Source: Auritidibacter sp. Marseille-P8566 | GTDB taxonomy: Bacteria > Bacteroidota > Bacteroidia > Flavobacteriales > Flavobacteriaceae | Length of the DNA stretch: 5,569 bases | NCBI GenBank assembly: GCA_943325595.2 | Contig: CALPQA020000157.1 | Coordinates: 1-5,569 of the forward strand | Direction of reading: 5' to 3' | Part shown: positions 1 to 4,738 of the stretch, piece by piece | How positions within the stretch are numbered: position 1 is the stretch's first letter | Layout of the letters: each line of letters starts with the position of its first letter | Made by a program: the position numbers and the translations under genes | Notes under the pieces: generated by a model | Databases searched by the model: none | Told to the model about the DNA's origin: nothing | The model's input: only the letters and a program-made list of their open reading frames with translations

Positions 1-1929
1 TACTTGGTTTTTCAAAGCTTCATCTCTCATTTTTGAACGCCAAATTGTTGACCAAGAAATAAAGAATCGTTGCTCAGGAGTATAACCATCTATTAATCCT
101 GGATTTCCATTTTCTTTTAAATCCAATAATAATCCATCATAAGCAGCATTTACTCCACCTAAATCCCCAATGTTTTCTCCCAATGTAAATTTACCGTCAA
201 CGTGAGTTCCTGGCAATGGTTCCAATGCAGAATATTGGTCTGCCAATGCGCCACCAAGAGCTGTAAATTTTGTTAAATCTTCTGCTGTCCACCAATCAAT
301 TAGGTTTCCATCGGCATTATAAGTTGCGCCTTGATCATCGAATCCGTGAGAAATTTCGTGCCCAATAACTGCTCCAATTCCACCATAATTAACCGCTTCA
401 TCCGATTGGTAATTGTAAAATGGCGGTTGCAAAATGGCCGCTGGGAATACAATTTCGTTGTACGATGGATTGTAATAGGCGTTTACAGTTTGAGGTGACA
501 TTCCCCATTCGGTTTTGTCAACAGGTTTTCCTAATTTGTCTATATCTTTTTTCCAACTCCATTTGGAAACATTTCTCAAATTTTCAAAATAGCTACCACC
601 TTCTTCAGTACCGTTTACAATTAAATCAGAATAATCTTTCCATTTGTCTGGATAACCAATTTTAATTGTCAACTTATTTAACTTTTCAACGGCTTTCAAT
701 TTTGTTTCTTCCGACATCCAAGTCAAATTATTAATTCTAATTTCATACGCTTTCATAACGTTAGTAATCATTTTTGAAGCTTTAGTTTTCGCTTCAGCAG
801 GAAACATTTTTTCTACATATAATTTTCCTAAAGCTTCACCAACAGTTCCATTTACTACCTGAAGTGCTTTTTCATGTCTCGGTCTTTGTTTTAAAGCACC
901 CGTTAAAGTTTTTCCGTAAAATTCCCAATTTGCAGTCTCAATTGCAGTTGACAATTGTCCAGATGCACTTCTCAATAGCATCCAACGCATGTAAGCTTTC
1001 CAATCTTCAACTTTATTTTCTTTAAAAATGGTTTGCAATGCATTCATATATCTCGGTTGCGAAACAATAATAGTGTCCACTTTTGCTAATCCAATTCCAT
1101 TAAGATAAGAATTCCATTCTACCGCTGGCAGCATTTTTTGCAAGTCAGTTATCGCAGTTGGATTGTATTGTTTTTTACTATCGCGACGTTCAACTCTGTC
1201 CAATCTTGGAGTTGACATTTGGATTTCTAATGCAAGAATTTTAGATGCATTTGTTTGGGCTTGTTTAGGATTTTCGCCAAGAAACTGCAACATTTTTGCA
1301 ACATGAAGCGCATATTTGTCTCTTTTTTCCTTAGAATCTTTTTCATTTGAAACATAATAATCTCTGTCAGGCAAACCCAATCCACCTGGTCCAATGCTTA
1401 CAACGTTTCTTGTACTATTTTTTTCATCTGCGCCAACACCAATTCCAAAAAATCCAACTCCACCACCTTCGGCTTCGGTTTCCATCATTAATTTTTGCAA
1501 ATCTTTAATGTTTTTTACCGCATTAATCTTAGCTAAATAAGGTGCTAATGGAGCAATTCCTTGATTGTTTCGGGCTACAGTATCCATCACAACTTTGTAC
1601 ATATTGATTGCCTTTCCTTGGTCTGTGTTTGGCTTGTATTTAGGATTTTTAGTTGCTTCTTTCAATATTGCCAAGGCATCTTTGTCTGTGTTTTGTCGTA
1701 GTTCATCAAAACTTCCCCAACGGGTTTTGTCGGCAGGAATTTCAGTGTTTTTGAGCCACGTTCCATTTACGAATTTAAAGAAATCATCATTTGGCTTAAC
1801 CGATTTATCCATAAAAGAAACATTTATTCCTGGTTCTTTTAGGACTTCTAACGATTGTGCATTACTGCTGTTAATTCCAAGTACTATTGGAATTACAAAC
1901 ATCATTTTTTTGTTCAGTTTTATTTTCAT
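1..1929 (-). CDS. pepO: M13 family zinc metallopeptidase (neprilysin/PepO-like), C-terminus cut by window edge
   Basis: Zinc endopeptidase of the neprilysin/PepO family, which cleaves oligopeptides outside the cytoplasm. Reading leftward from the ATG at 1929 gives 643 uninterrupted codons to the window edge. An N-terminal signal peptide (residues 1 to about 24, ending S-S-N-A before Q-S) has no lipobox cysteine, so the product is predicted to be exported to the periplasm or beyond. The M13 N-domain starts with the DDFFKFVNGTW signature near residues 48-58. The substrate-binding NAYY is at 483-486, the zinc motif HEISH at 524-528 (ligands H524 and H528, catalytic E525), and GENIGDLGG at 584-592 supplies the third ligand E585 and D589. 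The family usually has Ala where this protein has Gly588. Related proteins run to about 670-690 residues, so roughly 30-45 residues are missing. An in-frame ATG at 1947 would add MTKIFK; 1929 is preferred because a -7-like element overlaps the upstream start. The symbol is a family-level name. Confidence 0.95.
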   Translation of the reverse strand, partial: MKIKLNKKMMFVIPIVLGINSSNAQSLEVLKEPGINVSFMDKSVKPNDDFFKFVNGTWLKNTEIPADKTRWGSFDELRQNTDKDALAILKEATKNPKYKPNTDQGKAINMYKVVMDTVARNNQGIAPLAPYLAKINAVKNIKDLQKLMMETEAEGGGVGFFGIGVGADEKNSTRNVVSIGPGGLGLPDRDYYVSNEKDSKEKRDKYALHVAKMLQFLGENPKQAQTNASKILALEIQMSTPRLDRVERRDSKKQYNPTAITDLQKMLPAVEWNSYLNGIGLAKVDTIIVSQPRYMNALQTIFKENKVEDWKAYMRWMLLRSASGQLSTAIETANWEFYGKTLTGALKQRPRHEKALQVVNGTVGEALGKLYVEKMFPAEAKTKASKMITNVMKAYEIRINNLTWMSEETKLKAVEKLNKLTIKIGYPDKWKDYSDLIVNGTEEGGSYFENLRNVSKWSWKKDIDKLGKPVDKTEWGMSPQTVNAYYNPSYNEIVFPAAILQPPFYNYQSDEAVNYGGIGAVIGHEISHGFDDQGATYNADGNLIDWWTAEDLTKFTALGGALADQYSALEPLPGTHVDGKFTLGENIGDLGGVNAAYDGLLLDLKENGNPGLIDGYTPEQRFFISWSTIWRSKMRDEALKNQV

Positions 1930-1947
1930 TTTAAAAATTTTAGTCAT

Positions 1948-1955
1948 TAAAAGTA
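1948..1955 (-). promoter_or_regulatory. Possible -7 promoter element of the M13 peptidase gene
   Basis: On the minus strand this reads TACTTTTA, one base off the Bacteroidota -7 consensus TAnnTTTG, and it lies 18 bases upstream of the chosen ATG. No convincing TTG-type -33 element is found 19-23 bases further upstream. If this is the true -7 element, the transcript begins downstream of the alternative ATG at 1947, which favours translation from 1929. It is a weak call because the region is AT-rich. Confidence 0.35.
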
Positions 1956-2341
1956 CAATTATTTTTTGTTTTATGTGTTAAAATTAAAATGAAGTGCATT
2001 TATTATGTTTTTTTGAGTTGTGAGTTGTAATTTAAGTTTTCTGTTTTAAGGCTTTTTGAGTGGGAATTTTCTAATTTGATTTTAATTAACTTATCGGACT
2101 CGCTTAAGATTCTATAATGGTATTTCCATAGATTGACAGGCTTCAAATCATTTCAAGTATTTGAATCTGTGGCTAATTTTATCCTAGTTACAATTTATTC
2201 CTGCAGAATTTAACCTGCCAATCAAGCCTTTATTCTTCAAGTTTGCAGTGGTTTTTTTAGTTTTTGAATTTAATTTTTATTTAAATGGAAATCAAATGAT
2301 TTTAAATAGTTTCATGTTCAAACGAATTTTACGTTTGCTAA
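1956..2341. other. Intergenic region between divergent M13 peptidase and tatD genes; no gene seen
   Basis: No open reading frame with coding character was found on either strand. The longest obvious start-to-stop stretch I noticed near tatD is the 13-codon frame from the ATG at 2314. The left third is T-rich and featureless. The middle (about 2131-2223) is more structured and is described separately as an inverted repeat. The right end holds one copy of a 12-base direct repeat. Nothing resembles a known riboswitch or a tRNA. A small RNA cannot be excluded by eye. Confidence 0.6.
2131..2223. repeat. Imperfect inverted repeat with internal hairpin, possible dispersed intergenic element
   Basis: The outer arms are GATTGACAGGCT (2131-2142) and the complement of 2212-2223, GATTGGCAGGTT, which match at 10 of 12 positions. 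Inside the left half, TTCAAAT (2142-2148) pairs with ATTTGAA (2159-2165) around a 10-base loop. The stem can extend outward to ACA/TGT with one mismatch and one bulged base. The segment after the hairpin reads AATCTGTGGCTAATTTT (2164-2180). From memory this resembles degenerate AATTCGTGGCTAA-type motifs scattered between genes in flavobacteria. That resemblance is recollection, not a search result. Confidence 0.4.
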
Positions 2342-2355
2342 TTGAAATCAAATGA
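2288..2355. repeat. 12-base direct repeat spanning the tatD -33 region
   Basis: GAAATCAAATGA occurs exactly at 2288-2299 and again at 2344-2355, 56 bases apart start to start. The second copy overlaps the last base of the -33 TTG and runs into the spacer of the tatD promoter. A perfect 12-base repeat is longer than expected by chance over so short a distance. The AT-rich composition weakens this, and no function is known. Confidence 0.5.
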
Positions 2356-2373
2356 ATCAAAATATTACCTTTG
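2342..2373 (+). promoter_or_regulatory. Promoter of tatD: -33 TTG and -7 TACCTTTG
   Basis: TTG at 2342-2344 is followed after 21 bases by TACCTTTG at 2366-2373. The latter is a perfect match to the Bacteroidota -7 consensus TAnnTTTG used by their primary sigma factor. Transcription should begin around 2378-2382, giving an unusually short leader of 11-15 bases before the ATG at 2393. This rules out the in-frame TTG at 2342 as a translation start, since that TTG is the -33 element itself. Confidence 0.8.
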
Positions 2374-2392
2374 TATCTTTCAATTCAATAAG

Positions 2393-3160
2393 ATGATAAT
2401 CACAGATACTCACACTCATTTATATTCAGAAGAATTTGATATAGACCGAGATGAAATGATGCAACGAGCAATAAATGTTGGTGTAAAACGTTTTTTTATT
2501 CCAGCAATTGATTCTTCATCTATTCCAAAAATGTATACTTTAGAAGCCAAATATCCTGAAAATATTTTTTTGATGATGGGATTGCATCCAACTTATGTTA
2601 AGGATAATTATCTTGAGGAATTGTTTATTGTAGAACAGGAATTGTGTTCAAGAAAATTTGTTGCTATTGGTGAAATCGGGATTGATTTATATTGGGATAA
2701 AACCCATCTCAAAGAACAACAGATTGCATTTAGAAGACAAATTCAATTGGCTAAACAGTACAAATTACCAATTGTAATTCATTGTCGAGATGCCTTTGAT
2801 GAAATATTTGAAATATTAGCAGAAGAAAAATCAGAAGATTTATTTGGGATTTTTCACTGTTTTTCTGGAACATACGACCAAGCGTTACAAGCAATTTCAT
2901 TTAATATGAAACTCGGAATTGGCGGAGTGGTAACTTTCAAAAACGGGAAAATTGATCAGTTCCTTCATGATATTAATTTGGAACATATTGTTTTGGAAAC
3001 CGATTCACCCTACTTGGCACCCATTCCATTTAGAGGGAAAAGAAATGAAAGCAGCTATATTGTGAATGTTGTCAATAAATTAGCAGCAATATATGGTGTG
3101 ACTGCAGAGGAAATAGCAGCACAAACAACAGCAAATTCTAAAACTGTTTTTGGTATATAA
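2393..3160 (+). CDS. tatD: TatD family metal-dependent hydrolase (DNase/phosphoesterase type)
   Basis: Cytoplasmic hydrolase of the TatD family in the amidohydrolase superfamily. Characterised members act as metal-dependent 3'-5' DNases or D-aminoacyl-tRNA deacylases. The protein has 255 residues, close to the usual 255-265, and no signal peptide. The TIM-barrel metal motifs appear in order: THTH with H7 and H9 on the first strand; GLHP at 63-66; GEIGIDLYW at 93-101 with bridging E94; PIVIHCRDA at 126-134 with H130; HCFSG at 155-159 with H155; and LETDSPYL at 201-208 with D204. A GGVVTFKNG loop (178-186) is also typical. The site looks complete. The ATG at 2393 was chosen because it begins just before the THTH strand and lies directly behind the promoter; a TTG 51 bases upstream is promoter sequence. 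It is transcribed alone, converging on the nuclease gene. The symbol is at family level; which paralogue (TatD, YcfH or YjjV type) cannot be settled here. Confidence 0.95.
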   Translation: MIITDTHTHLYSEEFDIDRDEMMQRAINVGVKRFFIPAIDSSSIPKMYTLEAKYPENIFLMMGLHPTYVKDNYLEELFIVEQELCSRKFVAIGEIGIDLYWDKTHLKEQQIAFRRQIQLAKQYKLPIVIHCRDAFDEIFEILAEEKSEDLFGIFHCFSGTYDQALQAISFNMKLGIGGVVTFKNGKIDQFLHDINLEHIVLETDSPYLAPIPFRGKRNESSYIVNVVNKLAAIYGVTAEEIAAQTTANSKTVFGI

Positions 3161-3185
3161 TCAAGTTTAAAACAATCTAGTTTCC

Positions 3186-3221
3186 AAAAAAATTGTTCAA
3201 TACCTTAGGTATTGCCAATTT
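3186..3221 (-). terminator. Intrinsic terminator for the minus-strand nuclease transcript
   Basis: The inner stem CAATACC (3198-3204) pairs with GGTATTG (3208-3214) over a 3-base loop. The outer stem 3190-3195 pairs with 3216-3221 after a small TT/C internal loop, giving about 13 pairs. A run of seven As (3186-3192) sits on its left side. On the minus strand the hairpin is therefore followed by a T-run, as in a Rho-independent terminator. It lies about 80-110 bases past the nuclease stop codon. No T-run follows on the plus strand, so it should not act well on tatD. Confidence 0.7.
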
Positions 3222-3232
3222 ATAAAACAATT

Positions 3233-3275
3233 AGTAAAACCTGCATAATTAGATTATTAAACAGGTTTTATTTGA
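3233..3275 (+). terminator. Hairpin terminator, probably for tatD
   Basis: TAAAACCTG (3235-3243) pairs perfectly with CAGGTTTTA (3262-3270). It extends by a G-U and an A-U pair outward, and an inner stem ATAAT (3245-3249) pairs with ATTAT (3253-3257). The right arm ends in a T-rich stretch TTTTATTT on the plus strand, consistent with termination of tatD about 110 bases after its stop. The left side is A-rich, so weak activity on the minus strand is possible. Confidence 0.6.
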
Positions 3276-3297
3276 CATGGTTCATTTAAACGGACTT

Positions 3298-4401
3298 TTA
3301 TTTTACTTCTTTTATCAAATAAATATAAACCGGAAAGTGATCGCTAAAGCCAGGTTCAGCAGGTGAATTCCTTTTTGGGTAGCCTTTATATTGCCCAGCA
3401 GTCTCAATTAGAAAAGATTTGTTGTAAATTCCCGCTTTCCAATATCTTATTGAAGAATAATCAGTTTTTATCAAAGATTCAGAAACCATAATTTGATCAA
3501 AAATATCCCCTGAGTCTCTATAAAACAAAGAAGCATTCCCTTTTCTAGCCATTTCTTCAAAAGGATTATAAACGCCAAATTCTTTCACATCTTCTTTTTT
3601 AAGTTTAGCGCCAATACCTTCTTTTACACTTTTATTATACGAACCGTCATTTAAATCGCCCATGCAAATAATTTTAGCATTTGGATTGGATTTATAAATA
3701 GAATCCATTACTTTTCTGACCAATCGACCTGCAGCTTCACGGAAAGGGCTACTCTTTTTTTCTCCGCCTGACCGTGATGGCCAGTGATTCACCATTACAT
3801 TTACTTCTTCGCCATCCAAAAGACCTGTTACTAAAAGGATATCCCTTGTGTAAACCCTCGTGTCAACAACGGTTGTAACTAAAACATCATCAGTTTTTTC
3901 TTCAACTTCAGCTTTTTCTTTTTTATCAGTTTTTGATTGATCTCTATAAACCAATAATGGAATATTTATTGAGCTAGTAGGTTTAAAGTATTTTTTTTGA
4001 TACAAAAGACCAACATCAATCCCTCTTTTATCAGGGGAATCAAAATGTACAACGCCATACTCTTTTCCTATCATTTGATAGTTCTTTACTAAATCTTCGA
4101 GTACCCCTCTATTTTCAACTTCACAAACTCCAATAATAGCCGGAGATTCTTTTTGTTTATCACCTGTTCCAATTTCGGGTAAAACGCGCCCTAAATTATC
4201 TAATTTTTGTTTGTATTTTTTAAGAGTCCATCCTTTTTGAGGTAAATATTCTTCATCAAAATTTGTTCCATTTATAGTATCAAAAAGATTTTCAAGATTG
4301 TAAAAAGCAACCGTGTGAACTTTATATTTTTTTTCCTGAGCTTTAGATGCAATTGTAAAAAGCGAAATAAAAAGCAATGATAAAAAGAGTTTGTTTTTCA
4401 T
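3298..4401 (-). CDS. Secreted endonuclease/exonuclease/phosphatase (EEP) family protein
   Basis: Metal-dependent phosphoesterase of the EEP (DNase I-like) superfamily, predicted to be exported. Substrates in this superfamily are DNA, RNA or phospho-compounds; the substrate here is unknown. The protein has 367 residues. A signal peptide spans residues 1-21 (SKA before Q-E). The fold motifs appear in order: FYNLENLFD at 33-41 with N35; GVCEVEN at 91-97 with metal-binding E94; KRGIDVGLLY at 125-134; the catalytic histidine motif NHWPSRSGGE at 205-214 with H206; GDLND at 248-252 with D249 and N251; and SDHFPV at 353-358 with D354 and H355. The active site therefore looks complete. A lysine/glutamate-rich stretch at about 156-173 looks like a surface insertion. 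There is no type IX secretion C-terminal domain, so a periplasmic location is the simplest guess. The start at 4401 was chosen over an in-frame ATG at 4470 because the signal peptide begins here and a perfect -7 element lies between the two. Confidence 0.93.
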   Translation of the reverse strand: MKNKLFLSLLFISLFTIASKAQEKKYKVHTVAFYNLENLFDTINGTNFDEEYLPQKGWTLKKYKQKLDNLGRVLPEIGTGDKQKESPAIIGVCEVENRGVLEDLVKNYQMIGKEYGVVHFDSPDKRGIDVGLLYQKKYFKPTSSINIPLLVYRDQSKTDKKEKAEVEEKTDDVLVTTVVDTRVYTRDILLVTGLLDGEEVNVMVNHWPSRSGGEKKSSPFREAAGRLVRKVMDSIYKSNPNAKIICMGDLNDGSYNKSVKEGIGAKLKKEDVKEFGVYNPFEEMARKGNASLFYRDSGDIFDQIMVSESLIKTDYSSIRYWKAGIYNKSFLIETAGQYKGYPKRNSPAEPGFSDHFPVYIYLIKEVK

Positions 4402-4442
4402 AAATAGGTAAATTTGTTTTTCAATGTTAAACTTTAGGGTTA

Positions 4443-4450
4443 CAAATGTA
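4443..4450 (-). promoter_or_regulatory. -7 promoter element of the EEP nuclease gene
   Basis: On the minus strand this reads TACATTTG, a perfect match to the Bacteroidota -7 consensus TAnnTTTG, about 41 bases upstream of the ATG at 4401. Transcription would start near 4436, leaving a leader of about 35 bases. No clear TTG -33 element lies 19-23 bases further upstream, so the promoter may be weak or depend on an activator. The upstream in-frame ATG at 4470 would not be transcribed from here. Confidence 0.65.
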
Positions 4451-4671
4451 AAATAATAATAGGTACGCATTTACATTATAAGGTTAAGAAATTTATTTTT
4501 GACTAAAATTATGTGAATTAGCATTGATTATTGGGGTAATTTTCTTAATATTAGATTAATTTTTTAATATAAAACCCTTTGAAAACCAATAAAATAGAAG
4601 GGCTGATGTTAATTTAAGGTCAAGTTTAACATAAGTTTTCAATGAATGAAGAAATATTTAATTATTTCTTG
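4451..4671. other. Divergent control region between nuclease and TonB receptor genes
   Basis: This very AT-rich stretch separates the two outward-facing -7 elements. I see no gene in it. An 8-base inverted repeat, TTAAGAAA (4484-4491) and TTTCTTAA (4541-4548), could be an operator half-site pair but is within chance for this composition. Low-complexity AT around 4545-4575 can form short stems of little significance. No recognisable Fur or other known regulator box was identified. Confidence 0.5.
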
Positions 4672-4679
4672 TAAATTTG
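4672..4679 (+). promoter_or_regulatory. -7 promoter element of the TonB receptor gene
   Basis: TAAATTTG matches the Bacteroidota -7 consensus TAnnTTTG perfectly and lies 59 bases before the receptor ATG. There is no TTG at the usual -33 position (about 4648-4653 reads as A/G-rich sequence), so an activator or alternative sigma factor may be needed. The predicted transcription start (about 4684-4688) falls within the C tract that follows immediately. Confidence 0.7.
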
Positions 4680-4688
4680 CCCCCCCCC
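4680..4688 (+). repeat. Nine-C homopolymer at the predicted transcription start
   Basis: Nine consecutive Cs directly follow the last G of the -7 element, in a region that is otherwise strongly AT-rich. Homopolymers of this length are prone to slipped-strand length change during replication. Placed here, a length change would alter the start site or the first nucleotides of the transcript rather than the reading frame. A sequencing or assembly length error is also possible. Confidence 0.9.
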
Positions 4689-4730
4689 TTATTACTTATA
4701 GTAAATAATTTTTAAGGGGACTAACCTTAA
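4685..4730 (+). promoter_or_regulatory. Receptor leader with two mutually exclusive hairpins
   Basis: Hairpin A pairs CCCCTTA (4685-4691) with TAAGGGG (4713-4719), 7 pairs including four G-C, with a 21-base loop. Hairpin B pairs TTAAGG (4712-4717) with CCTTAA (4725-4730) over a 7-base loop. Both use 4713-4717, so only one can form at a time. Hairpin A would lie at the extreme 5' end of the RNA and depends on the C tract. The AAGGGG element is about 19 bases before the ATG, too far for a normal ribosome binding site. Pairing is seen in the sequence; function is inferred. Confidence 0.4.
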
Positions 4731-4738
4731 TTCTATTT

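Noticed and set aside
420..665. 81-codon plus-strand open frame
   Set aside because: It lies wholly inside the M13 peptidase gene on the opposite strand, shows no recognisable domain, and is explained by the strong coding signal of the other strand.
1565..1981. 138-codon plus-strand open frame with hydrophobic, membrane-like content
   Set aside because: It is antisense to the N-terminal part of the M13 peptidase. The hydrophobic look comes from reading A-rich coding sequence backwards as T-rich codons. No promoter or start context supports it.
2314..2355. 13-codon frame (MFKRILRLLIEIK) upstream of tatD, considered as a leader peptide
   Set aside because: It ends before the predicted tatD transcription start, so it would not be on the tatD mRNA, and it is too short to support by sequence alone.
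2342..2392. 17-residue N-terminal extension of the TatD protein from a TTG start
   Set aside because: The stretch contains the -33 and -7 promoter elements, and TatD proteins begin directly before the THTH strand, as the ATG at 2393 gives.
4402..4470. 23-residue N-terminal extension of the EEP nuclease from the ATG at 4470
   Set aside because: It would bury the signal peptide behind an extra segment, and it spans the perfect -7 element, so it is probably not transcribed.
4484..4548. 8-base inverted repeat TTAAGAAA/TTTCTTAA in the divergent region
   Set aside because: The arms are separated by 49 bases and made of low-complexity AT-rich sequence, so they are within chance expectation here.
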